Positions 21,681 through 31,584 of a stretch of 64,000 nt of DNA are shown one piece after another; within the stretch, counting starts at the first letter, position 1, and every line of letters starts with the position of its first letter. The notes beneath the pieces were generated by a model. That model made no database searches. It had not been told where the DNA came from and saw only the letters and a program-made list of their open reading frames with translations. The DNA is from Carnegiea gigantea (taxonomy: Eukaryota > Streptophyta > Magnoliopsida > Caryophyllales > Cactaceae): contig JAKOGI010000057.1 of assembly GCA_029747015.1 (NCBI GenBank), positions 572,501 through 636,500 on the forward strand, read 5' to 3'. The translations under genes were made by a program, and so were the position numbers.

Positions 21681-23224
21681 TTTGGGTACATTCCGTACCC
21701 GACCTGGTATACTCGTTCTCACTCTTCTCCCCCCTTCTTTTTATTTTTATTTTTCTTTTCTTTCTTTTTGTTCTTGTTTAGTGGTAAATATTAGGATTGT
21801 GTTTTTGTTGGTGATCATCTAGTGGTGAAATTTGGTTGTTGTTGAGCCGTTGTTAGCTATAATCACCAATTTTGTGTTTTTGTGGATTTTTATTGTGTTG
21901 TGATGGGTGGTGTTGTTGGATTGGTCTATATTTATTTTTGGTGGTGTTAGTTTGTATTTATGTGTGATCGTGTTGTTGTTTTGGGTGAGCTTGTGTTTTT
22001 GGGAGAGTGTGTTAGCTTGTGTATATTTTTGTCGTCTTTTGTTTTTCTTGTATTTGATTTTGTTTTCTTTATTTTTGTGTGTTGGTGATGACTCACGGCT
22101 CCCAATGAGGACATTGTGAGATTTAGGTGTGGGGGTGGGGTCATCTCCCATTTTTCTTCTTATTTTTGTGAAAATTTTTCTTTTTTGTATAACTTTTTCA
22201 TTTTTTCTCCTTTTTGTACAATTTTTTCTTTTCTTTTTGCATTTAGGGGAGTTTTGTACTATTTTGATCAGCCTTGATCCCTGATACCTTGACTGTTAGC
22301 TCGTATATAAGTATAATGTGTATGATAGATATTCATCCCCAATCTGTCGTTTTAGACCTCAGTTCTAACCCCGACAGTCCAGCGTAATTTTGCAATCCAG
22401 TCCTGAATTCATGTATTGTCATCATCCTGAATTCTTAGTCTTCCACGATCGACTCTCCCATTGTCTACTGCACAGTTCCCTTTATATGTGCTGGCACCCC
22501 CTTTCTTTTTCCAAAACAAAAGCAAAAATAAACAAATTCAAGCGCTACTGGGTGTATCCCTTTGAGGCGTAACATGAGTTTGTATTGAAAAAAATAATAA
22601 TGGAAAGAAAGAAAGTGGGGAAGAAAAGAGTTGGAAATGACAAGTACCCCTTTGAGGCATGCGCTACTGGGTGTTACCCTTTGAGGCAATACTGCTACTG
22701 GGGAAACCTGCTTTCTATGCTAGCCAATCAAAAAGGTAGCTTGTGTCAATTGCGTGGGATTGAGTTTGGTTTTGGTAGGCTTAGTTTCAGGGTGATGATA
22801 CACTTGCACACTAGGCACCGGGATGGATTCAATATTCTCATGCATCGTGGGGTGAAAAGCTGATGTCTGGATGCCATTCTTTGGGATGATGTGTCCTGAA
22901 ATGCATATAATGCCTGTGTACAGATTGATATTTGAGCTATTAGGTAGTTTTGGTTGATTCGATTGTGTACAGTTTATCCCCATGTATATATTGTGTTTTG
23001 CTACTTTTATTTTTCGACTTTTGTTTCTCTTTTCTTTGTTTTTCCTTTTTGAGATTTTGTGGGTATATCTTCTGAAACCCTCACGAGACCTTACTCGTCC
23101 ACTTGGGGTAACCAAGGGGTTTAAAGGGCTTGTTGCATACGCTAAATGCAACCATGATTCCTACGAAAGTGAGTTAGTTGTTTACTCTAGTTTTCTTTTA
23201 TTTTACTCGAGGACGAGCAAAAGA
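21681..23224 (+). other. Non-coding 3' internal region of copy B
   Basis: T/G-rich 1.5 kb between the gag-like stop and the polypurine tract. It contains three copies of CCCTTTGAGGC (22558-22568, 22648-22658, 22677-22687); the latter two flank GCGCTACTGGG, a phrase also seen before the first. It is collinear with copies A and C, so it is selected or at least ancestral to the family. Open frames here are not shared and are not called. Confidence 0.65.
22124..22140 (+). other. Internal second polypurine tract of copy B
   Basis: TAGGTGTGGGGGTGGGG repeats the 14 bases of the 3' tract at 23225-23238 and adds GGG. It lies about 1.1 kb upstream of the 3' LTR. Copies A (1821-1837) and C (44528-44543) have it at the same place. 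Confidence 0.6.
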
Positions 23225-23238
23225 TAGGTGTGGGGGTG
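23225..23238 (+). other. 3' polypurine tract of copy B
   Basis: TAGGTGTGGGGGTG ends exactly at the TG of the 3' LTR, the expected position for the plus-strand primer. Confidence 0.85.
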
Positions 23239-24577
23239 TGTTGAACGATAAATTTACCTATTTTACGTGCCTCTTTCACCCACTTTTAGCTCGTATAATA
23301 ACTTAATCTTTGGGGTTTTACCTTGTTTTATTTGTGTTTTTGTAGGAAACAACTCCAAATCAAACAAGCATCGCGGAAAGGGACGAAGATGGGACAAAAC
23401 GGCGAAAAACAGCGAAAACCGACGAAAATCGGCAAAGTGGGGCAAAACCGGGGGAGACGGCCACCGTGCCAGCAATGTGGCCGTGCCACCCCCCCACTTC
23501 GTCGGGCCTCGGTTTTTCTATTTACGCTTCGTTCGGGCGTCTTCGCGAGGGAGTTTGTTGGGTCGTTGGGGGTCTTTGCTCTGGCGATTTTGTAGGATTA
23601 GTTTAGGTTAGATTTTAGTTAAGAAGGGAGATTAGTTTAGGATTGAAGATTGTAACATTGGATTCAACCTTTGGATTTCAAGTTCTTCATCAATTCAAGA
23701 CTAAGTTTCCTTCTCTTTTATCTCTCTAGTTTTTTATGTTCTTGTTAATTATGTTTTGTTGATTTTGGTTCTTGTATTGGTTTTGGTCGATTTATGTGTT
23801 TAAATTTCATTGTTAATTTATGTTGTTTAGTTGTTTAGATTTGTTTTATTTCATTCCGTTTTGTTCTTCAAGTTTATGTTCTTGTTGGTTAGTTTAGGTT
23901 TTCACGCGTTTTTCATGATTTGTTGGTAGATTGTGTTGGCTTGAATTGTGATTAGCCTCTTGATGGCTAATTGATCTTGTACTAGGCCTAACCATACCCA
24001 ATCTATGCCTAGAACTTAGAGTTTTCCTTCACGCCCGCCAAGTGTTCGATGAAATGCCTGAGAGGGTTTTCATCCATATTTTTGGGCGATTGACTTATGC
24101 TGAGAGGTGAGGTCAATTTGCTAGTGTGGGAGAGGGAATGGCCGAGTTCGGGACACGAAAGTAGTATCCGAATCGAGCTAGGTCCGGGGTTGCTAGTTTT
24201 GTGGTCTAATTCGACTAACCCCACGAAAGTAGGTGGTTACACGAATTAGACTAGCTCATGACCCTTGAGAGAGGGCTTGGGTGGTCTTTGATGGTGCAAC
24301 CGACCATCTCTTGCTCATAGCGTAGTTTGGGTGGGTTAGGACTCGTATTGATTAGTTGGTTCACTAATTGGTAAAATCACAATTCCAAGTCGCTTGTTTC
24401 TATATTTGTAGCGTAGTTTAGTTCCCCTCCTTCACCGTTGATCACGCCTAGATTGAGACGCTCTAGTAAACTTTGGTAGTTGAAAACACAATTTCCTGCG
24501 GACGACACCCCAAGTACTCAATGATACACCTTGCACTTGGGGTTTATAAATATTAAAACTCTGTTTTTCTTGCAACA
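23239..24577 (+). repeat. 3' LTR of copy B (1339 bp)
   Basis: Canonical TGTTGAACG...CAACA ends, followed by the TSD GGCAT. The dyad module is reduced to a single TGTGGCCGTGCCAC and the G-box is missing. TATA-like CTATTTA.. is retained after it. Confidence 0.95.
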
Positions 24578-24582
24578 GGCAT

Positions 24583-25400
24583 AACTCATATTTTGCACCT
24601 TAAGCCTAGTGAGTTGGTCTTAAAAGGCCATCTTTAGCTAGTTAACTCTATCTTGACCCTTATGGTCAAAATGAGCACGTCTAAAACAGATTCAAGAAAT
24701 GAGACAAGGATGGAAGATGTTCTATTTCGTCCATTGAAAACACCTTTCAATGTGACATGGCCAAACAGATCACCATGCCATATGATGTCTAAGACATCTA
24801 CACGAAAATTAAAGAAAACTAATCTTAGGAACAGAAGACACGAGGAAACATTGCACCCCAGGTGCATAGAGAGCATCGAGAAGAGACAACGTAGTCCCTT
24901 CAAGGAGCCTCGCATTATTTGTCCTTCATTCAAGGACATCTTTTCCATTGTCGTTACCTAAAACGATGATTTGTGAATATACCGTGTAGTGGTGAAAGTT
25001 CACAAAAATCAACTCGTTCCCAAACTATGTGCTTGGTTCCTCCCGTATCTGTAATCCACTAAGGATCACAGCTAGCAACAAATGTTTGGGAGCGCACACA
25101 TTATCCAGGAGGGGCTGTGGAAGGAGGTACCTTAATCGACTTAGGACAATCCTAAGCATAAGATGCCTAATTTCCACAATCATAGCACTCACACGTGCTA
25201 TATGCTTCTCTTTATTTCCTTAGCCCTTTTCCTTTTGCAATACCAATCTTAGGTCGAGAACCTTTTGAGGGAATGGATCCGGACGAACCTGCTGCTAAGT
25301 TAATCCCACGTGTACTCAATACTGGGATGACTTTCAATTCCCCCACTAGATCGACATTGATGCAATACGACAAAGTATAACATCTTGATTGATCTATTCT
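24583..25400 (-). pseudogene. Copia 1 gag C-terminus, protease and GAG-pre-integrase
   Basis: The minus strand near 25075-25025 reads WITDTGGTKHIVWERVDF, the copia protease active site with its DTG triad intact. Upstream, at about 25190-25150, is ECYDCGN followed by DCPKS, a decayed zinc knuckle that has lost its His and gained stops. Residues between them are KGKRAKEIKR, the usual basic gag tail. Below 24950 a 104-aa open piece covers the position of the GAG-pre-integrase region but shows no clear HHCC motif. Several stops; not functional. Confidence 0.65.
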
Positions 25401-25639
25401 CGAACCACTTTTGGTATGTTTTTAAGTTTTCTAGATACTGTTCATTAACAGTACCATCTTTCCCATCCTATAAGACCTAGAACCTAATGAGTATCCTGAC
25501 ATTTCACGTTTATTCATAAGAAACTGAATCTTTTGACATTATGTATCATAGTAAGTGCTATCAAGTTCTTTCATTGGTAAACAAATTACCAACCTTATTG
25601 CCATATCTAAAAGGTATATATTCTGTAAAGTGGACATTA

Positions 25640-27010
25640 GACATATTTTCAAATAAATAAATTATCAAAAACTTCATTATCCATGTCGTATGATCGAAAA
25701 TTTTGCTAAGCTCATAATCATCTCATACAAGCATGAATTAGAAGTTTTTATAACTTATTTATCACAATTTTCCATAAAACATAATTTATGGAGAATATTA
25801 TGGTTAAACAAATTAACATTTCAGATATATCACAAAGATATCCAACTTAATATAGACTAAATTTACATGAAGTTATCTCATTGTTTGTAACTACTAATAT
25901 GTCGTTTAGAACTCTATCAATGGCATACCAAACCTAAAATTCAAATTATTATATAAATCACATTTATATAATAAAATGAATCTATAATGCTAAACATATT
26001 TGAATAATAGCATGTTACAAAAGAATTTCATAAAATGCCCAAATAATAATATATAAAACACATTTATATAATTATATGAAACTTATTCAAATGTTACTCG
26101 CAAATTATAAAACACATTTATAATATTACGAATCTAAATTTCATAAAATCAATTCATAAAATACCGCTAAATTACATAATTAGCAAGTAATATGAAATGA
26201 ATCTACGGTCATTAATTTGGGCAAGGAGCAAGTCCTAAATCAATTAGCAAATTTACTACAACTCGTGTAGTTCACATATATAATACGCATTTATGTAATG
26301 CTACTAATTGGTGATTGGTATGAAACATATTCATGTAATCAAATGTAACACATTTTGCAACATGAAATATATCCAAATATTAATCGCAATTAATTATATA
26401 TAGAACAGATCCATATAACATTAAAGTTTGGATGAAACGAATTCATAGTAAAGCTCGCAAATTATATAAAACGTATTCATATAATATTGCAAATTTAAAT
26501 TTCATGAAACAGATTCATAAAATAATCAAATATCCTATATATCCAAATAATAGTATGAAACTTGTTCATGTAAAGCTTAATGAATCATTTTTGTTAACTA
26601 CAACGATGATAGAACAATTAACTGATTTATAATTGCTCATGTTTCTGCATAAAATTATTAAATCATGAAACATATTCATGTGATGAGATATTGCATAAAA
26701 CATATTTATATAATATAACCTATGAAACATATTCATTTATCGATCAAGGGGATCCTCATATCATATAGATATTTATCGAGTTCGAGTAAAACAAATTCAC
26801 GTCATACATACTAATCATATATATGAAACGAATTCATATAACTTCAACCCAATTGATCGATAACAAGTTACTTAGCATGAAAATTTCAAGTCGACACATA
26901 TATAAAATGAATTTATATACAACATTAAACATATTAATGTTTTTATAACGAAATCATCCATTTTGAATCTCAGTTCAACGAATGAATTAATTATATGAAA
27001 TTTTATCAAC
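25640..27010. repeat. AT-rich array of imperfect ATGAAACATATTCAT palindromes
   Basis: A short unit close to ATGAAAC(A/G)NATTCAT recurs some fifteen or more times at irregular 30-80 bp spacing. Examples are near 26320, 26432, 26470, 26505, 26550, 26665, 26727 and 26823. The unit is itself almost palindromic. The sequence belongs to the long leader of copia 1 (minus strand). No coding capacity. Confidence 0.65.
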
Positions 27011-27119
27011 TTGAACGTTATAATAATTTAATTATAAATCATGCTATAACTAATAACCTCAATAATTGAGTTAAAACCCAAAAGCAACAGTTATCAAAAA
27101 ATAATTCAGCCCTTAAATA

Positions 27120-28080
27120 AAACTGCCTTTAAATTGAGTCCCAAAAATTGGTGTAAGTGACTCTTTTAATTGAGGCCCATCCCTCTCTGCCCCCTTTGTT
27201 CGTCCCTGGCGGAGTCTCTCTCTCTCTCCTCTTTCTATTTGCTTCTCTAAGCTCTCCTCCCTGACTCTCTTCTCCTCTCGACCCTTCTCGACTCCTCGCC
27301 ATGCTTATGGAGCACCGAGCTCCATCGTTCCTTGGCCATGGAAGGCTCTCTGCCTTTTGAATTTCTCTCTCTTTCTCACGCCCCATGTCGCCACCCCATG
27401 AGCGTAGCGTTTGGCGGAGGAACCCATATGAGGAAAACCCCCCACGCGCTGTCGAAAGCCAACGATAAGCCCACCAGCGTGTAGATTGGCCGTAACTGAG
27501 CCGGAAAACACTAGCCGAGCATTGAACGCGCCTCTCACGTGGTGGCGCATCACCCACACGCGCCACCAATTCTGGTGGATTTCGCGGATCCTTTGCCGGA
27601 TTTGAGTAGATCGACGGGCAAGGGTGCGGTTGGAGGAAGAAGAATGGCCATTTAAGCATTCGTCAGCGGCGCGTGCGCCACACGCGCCACCCTTTCCCGG
27701 CGGTTTCTGATGGGTGAGGTTCGGACCTCTTTCCGTTTTCTAATTTTCTTCCCCCTCCCCTTCCCTTTTTTTTTAAATGGGTTCTGTGATGGTTTTGATC
27801 GAAGGCCACAGAGGCCTCGTCAAGGCCACAACCGCCACAATCGCAACCACATAAGTGCGAGTGGTTAGGAGCTAGGATTTCGTAGAATTTCGAACAGAGG
27901 GAGATTAGGGTTGGGGTCTTGGGTCTCAAAGGTCTTACCCCTTTCCTCAACAAGTCTGGTTTGTTGACTTGGTGGCCTTTGCCGGTGGCACAAAGGCCTT
28001 GCCTTAGCCACGACGACCGTAAACAAAAAACGGCGGCGGGGGGGGTGTCGGGTCTGAATGCGTTCATAGTGGGCAAAGGG
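27120..28080 (-). other. GC-rich leader block of copia 1 with two open frames of unknown nature
   Basis: After 1.4 kb of AT-rich sequence the base composition changes abruptly to GC-rich. Two minus-strand frames are open, 27663-28076 (137 aa) and 27129-27659 (176 aa, Arg/Ser/Glu-rich). I recognise no domain in either. The plus strand has a CT-rich tract at 27205-27260. It could be a genuine copia leader, a captured host fragment or a nested insertion. Coding function is doubtful because the composition alone can keep frames open. Confidence 0.35.
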
Positions 28081-28607
28081 TGATTAGGGTTAATTTACGG
28101 TTTTCAACCTAATTACGGTAAACAAATTACCTACTGACAGCTCGAACGAACATGCTTGTATTGAATGGTAGCATAGTACTCAATAACAACTAATCGGGTC
28201 TGTCATTCAAATTTAGAAATAAAATTGCTTGTATTGAACGAACTACTCAGAAAAATCCAGTCTTTAATCAAGGAAGCATGCTTGGCAGAATCACTATCAT
28301 GTGTATTTAACCTGGGCAGATCTGCAAGAATCAATATGGATGTATTTTGACACACAGTCGCACAAATCAATTAGTGCACACATAGTCGCACAGATCATAA
28401 CTGGGGTTTATTTTACCAATCTAGGCATACAGGTTTCAAAAACAGAAACACTCAACAAGTATTCAACTAAAGATACAATCTTTAAGTTGATTATGGGCAC
28501 CATAATTACGAAAATTAAGTAATTAATCGAATAAATAAGCATGCTTTTTAATAACTCAGGGCTGACAGTTTATTGGCCTATCAATCGAGACTAATCCGAA
28601 CAATTTA

Positions 28608-28620
28608 GGCTTGGATACCA
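28608..28620 (-). other. Copia 1 primer-binding site (initiator tRNA-Met, decayed)
   Basis: The minus strand reads TGGTATCCAAGCC one base inside the 5' LTR. The first seven bases match TGGTATCAGAGC. Confidence 0.75.
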
Positions 28621-28621
28621 C

Positions 28622-28916
28622 TGTTAGAAGAATTAGGACTAATCTGGATGCGGAAGCATACTGTCAGTAATAATCCACGATAATGAAGAAAACCAGGCGG
28701 CTACCAGAGTCGCCTTAATAATCACGTCCTAAACCCAAGAACCCGACGGATGGTGATTCAGCCGTGAGAGAGAAATAGGAGAATATGAGAGGTGTAATCA
28801 GTGTCTCACTTGCTGACCCCCTAAGCACCCCTTATATTGTTTGGAGTGTGGTTAGGGTTGTTGCCCTAGGCAAGATAAGTGGCCGTTGGACCTAAACCTA
28901 TTAGGCCCGACCAACA
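28622..28916 (-). repeat. Copia 1 5' LTR (295 bp)
   Basis: TGTTAGAAG...GACCAACA with intact TG/CA ends, followed by TSD GTTAG. Confidence 0.93.
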
Positions 28917-28921
28917 GTTAG

Positions 28922-29400
28922 ATTGCATTGGCAACCTCCTTTAGTCAAATTGTGCATGCTAGACACTCTCCTTAACCCTTCTTCTGCACTTCTTACTCCC
29001 ATAGGCTGCCTCCTAGTATTGCCTTCTCCTTGATTGTTGGCTCCCAGAGCTCTGCTCTGTAGCAGAAGGGCCAGGATCCCTCCGATGACCAGGTATGAAA
29101 AAGGTGGCTCTCAGCCTCTTATGCGCTGAAGATGGATGAAAATTACTTCTTGTCTAGCCTTTTGCATAGCCAAGAAATGCAATTTCATCAAGGTTCAAGT
29201 TGGTGCTTGGGAGTAAGAAGTGCAGGAAAACATTCACGCCAAAACATTTAAAAAAAAGAGTAATTTGGGGGTGCTGAAAAAGCTTCCAATTGCACGGAGA
29301 AAGACCATCAAGACCACGATGGGAACGCAATTTGTAGTAAAAGTGGTTGCATAAGCGACATCAAGCCGAAATTGATCCAGTGATCATGCTTTAGAAAGAA
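28922..29400 (-). pseudogene. LINE flank and possible copia integrase fragment
   Basis: To the right of the copia 1 duplication the original host sequence resumes. The minus strand at about 29250-29150 reads FGVNVFLHFLLPSTN followed by FLGYAKG, and at about 29320 LDGLSPC. That spacing resembles the C-terminal end of copia integrases (L.G.SP...FG...F......FLGY...G). The next part, toward 28922, is Ser/Arg-rich with no recognised domain and may be the N-terminal part of the LINE ORF1. Both readings are tentative. Confidence 0.35.
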
Positions 29401-30307
29401 AAGTATGAACCATGTTTGTAGTCTGAGATGTTCATGCGAGCCACCTCACTCTATTTTGTTGTCCTTAGGCACGATTTGGGCATATAAAGACTACCAAATG
29501 GGAATCAATCCCTTGTATTTGTACATGTTGGATTTAGGGAATGATACACCCATAAGGGGTGCGAGCGCAATAAGCATAATATATCGATAGCTTCAGCCAC
29601 CTCAGAAATCCTAGTATCACGACTGTCCATCTAATATAAAAAGGGGACCGGTCTAAGAGAAAACATACATTTGAGAAGTATCGAGGGTTCTCTAAGATGA
29701 GTTTTCTACACAAAATCCTAGGGCTCTTAGGCTGTAGGATCACATGAAGGTTCTTCATATATTGAGTTCCATCCTCGACGAGTGATTCAAAGCAAAGGTT
29801 CAATCGTCTTCTGTTGTAGGATGAAGGTAAATTTGTTTATGCTTAATTCGTTTTATTAATTCCTTCAATATGAGGGTTAAAAACATACAAAAATTACAAC
29901 TTTCTCCTTAAATAATCAATAGATACTCTATAAGAGAAAGAGCGGGCAACTAGACCGGGCAGAATTTGAGGAGAGTGAACGATTAAGTGAATCCCCGAGA
30001 AATCCACATCAACAACGAAGTAGGTGGAGGAGTTAAAAAAAAAAAAAAATTCCTTGCATACTTCCCTAGATCCAAAAGAAAGGAAACAAAATCTCATTTT
30101 TCCACATTTTTATTTCCTTCCAATTTTGTTTCCTTCCAAAACTCCTTTCTCTTATATTTTGTTTAGTCCAAATACAACCTTATTCTTTCAAGGGTTCCCC
30201 CACCCTTGGGTGTCTTCTATCTCGTTCTTGACTTTGTTCCCATTTTGATTTGTTTTGCTTCTCCAATTCCATTATGCAATGCACACTTAGCTCCTCGATG
30301 GTGTCTT
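29401..30307. other. Unassigned stretch
   Basis: No recognisable gene or repeat. Short frames on both strands show no domain. It includes a 13-base A run at 30036-30048. Confidence 0.4.
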
Positions 30308-30312
30308 TTATC

Positions 30313-30495
30313 TGTTAGGGAGATCCAAGAAGGGAGCCCACTTCAACAAAGGTCCATGGCAACAAGCCCAAGTGAGGTTTCATCCTAAAACCAATTGGCA
30401 ATAGGAGGAGTAGCCCACTTGACTTATATACCATGACCCTTCTTTTTCAAACTCCCGATGTGGGACTTCTTTACTCATGTGTGATATTCCCAACA
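30313..30495 (-). repeat. TRIM 3' LTR (183 bp)
   Basis: TGTTAGGGAGATCCAAGAAG...CCCAACA; preceded by TTATC. Contains the phrase TATATACCATGACCC, a possible TATA region on the plus strand. Confidence 0.92.
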
Positions 30496-30512
30496 ATCTC
30501 CCCCTCACACAT
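30496..30512 (-). other. TRIM polypurine tract
   Basis: The minus strand reads GTGTGAGGGGGAGAT directly against the 3' LTR. Confidence 0.8.
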
Positions 30513-30723
30513 GAGTCTCTTTCACACCACATCAATGCACAAGCTCCCCCTTGTGCGGAAGCTTTTACCAAGGTGTCAAACCACCATCAAGAGCTTATCC
30601 ACGCCATCGAGCCACGCTGCAGCACACGTATTACCGCTCGATCAACACCTATGTGTCACTTCACCAAGCTCGTCCATGGGGTCCACCATGCCACACCTTT
30701 GTGGCCTAGTTGAACGCACTATC

Positions 30724-30736
30724 GGCTCTGATACCA
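30724..30736 (-). other. TRIM primer-binding site
   Basis: The minus strand reads TGGTATCAGAGCC two bases inside the 5' LTR. It is a perfect initiator-Met-type primer site. Confidence 0.9.
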
Positions 30737-30738
30737 CT

Positions 30739-30921
30739 TGTTGGGGAGATCCAAGGAGGGAGCCCACTTCAACCAAGGCCCATGGCAACAAGCCCAAGTG
30801 AGGTTTCATCCTAAAACTAATTAGCAATAAGAGGAGTAGTCCACTTGACTTATATACCATGACCCTTCTTTTTCAAACTCCCGGTGTGGGACTTCTTTAC
30901 TCATGTGTGATATTCCCAACA
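30739..30921 (-). repeat. TRIM 5' LTR (183 bp)
   Basis: TGTTGGGGAGATCCAAGGAG...CCCAACA; followed by TTATC. Same length as the partner LTR. Confidence 0.92.
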
Positions 30922-30926
30922 TTATC

Positions 30927-31453
30927 TTTTTAAGAAAAACCAGCTGCCTAAAACTAGAGTCACTTCTAAAAAATTGAACTCAATCAAACTACTTCCCAAT
31001 GTAGAAGACCTATTATACTGCGTTTAGCTCCAATAATGGTCCTTGAAAATCAACCAGATAGTCGGCGTAGACCTATTATACCACTATAACCTGATAAGTG
31101 CTAGCAAAATTTTATCCGACCCAATTATCTGATTTTATCCAACCTGGAAAAAAAATTAGGTATATCCGATTTTTAAATCTTGACATAAATTCCTTTTTAT
31201 TTGTATTTCTATTATCTAAATATGATTCCAACCCATGTTTATGCTTCTCCGATTTATCTAATCCTGAAAAATAAGGTTTCGAACATCCATATGACGTCCG
31301 AATTTAGACATTGTCTGATTTATCTGACCCCGTATTTGACTCGAACCAATTTTTTTTTTTCACCGCTTAATATATGACTAATATATGTTAAGAACTATAT
31401 TTAGAAGACCAAGATCATAAAAGTAATTCGTGCCTCTAATCATAAGTTATCAC
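30927..31453. other. Unassigned stretch
   Basis: No coding or repeat signal that I can support. Moderately AT-rich with several repeats of the phrase TATCCGA/TATCTGA. Confidence 0.4.
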
Positions 31454-31579
31454 ATACTCCCTCCGCCTCAAAGAGATTGTTCATTTTTTAAATGAAAATC
31501 TCCAAATGAAGCCCTTTCTTAATTTTTATAGCATCAAAAAAATCTTTCTTTCTACTAAAATCAATTAAGAATAGGGGGT
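31454..31579 (+). mobile_element. Stowaway-like MITE, left end only
   Basis: TACTCCCTCCGCCTCAAAGA matches the terminal inverted repeat of plant Stowaway MITEs (CTCCCTCCGTCCC) with the preceding TA. The interior TTGTTCATTTTTTAAATG is also typical. No right-hand GGGAGTA end is present, so the copy is truncated. Confidence 0.5.
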
Positions 31580-31584
31580 GTCAA

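Larger units (their letters stand above)
18850..24577 (+). mobile_element. Gag-only LTR retrotransposon (TR-GAG type), copy B, complete
   Basis: LTRs at 18850-20239 and 23239-24577 are bounded by the exact 5-bp duplication GGCAT (18845-18849, 24578-24582). The interior of 3.0 kb has an intact tRNA-Asp-type primer site, a 435-codon gag-like frame broken by one stop, a non-coding 3' region and a polypurine tract. There is no pol. It interrupts copia 1 between the halves of its polyprotein. It is the best-preserved of the three copies and serves as the reference for the family. Confidence 0.95.
15778..28916 (-). mobile_element. Ty1/copia retrotransposon 1, complete but decayed, with nested copy B
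   Basis: Two 295-bp LTRs (15778-16072 and 28622-28916) share ends TGTT.GAAGAATTAGG and are bounded by the exact 5-bp duplication GTTAG (15773-15777, 28917-28921). The initiator-Met primer site abuts the right LTR and a purine tract abuts the left one, so the element reads on the minus strand. Gag/protease (25.4-24.6 kb) is split from integrase, reverse transcriptase and RNase H (18.8-17.0 kb) by gag-only copy B. Without copy B the element is about 7.4 kb. An unusual 3.2-kb leader, partly AT-rich array and partly GC-rich, lies between primer site and gag. Confidence 0.92.
30313..30921 (-). mobile_element. TRIM (miniature LTR retrotransposon), 609 bp
   Basis: Two 183-bp direct repeats (30313-30495, 30739-30921) have TGTT..GGGAGATCC...TTCCCAACA ends. 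They are bounded by the exact duplication TTATC (30308-30312, 30922-30926). The 243-bp interior has an initiator-Met primer site against the right LTR and a purine tract against the left one, both on the minus strand. No gag or pol. Size, LTR length and signals meet the TRIM definition. It lacks the 5S rRNA-like segment of Cassandra elements. The LTRs differ by about a dozen bases by eye. Confidence 0.93.

Noticed and set aside
27663..28076. Protein-coding host gene on the minus strand
   Set aside because: No recognisable domain, GC-driven open frame, and position inside the copia 1 leader between primer site and gag.
30313..30921. Cassandra element
   Set aside because: Size and primer site fit, but the LTRs have no 5S rRNA-like promoter segment.
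31579..31584. Solo LTR starting at TGTCAATG (31579)
   Set aside because: That start leaves no target duplication, while a start at TGATAAACC (31585) gives the exact GTCAA duplication on both sides.
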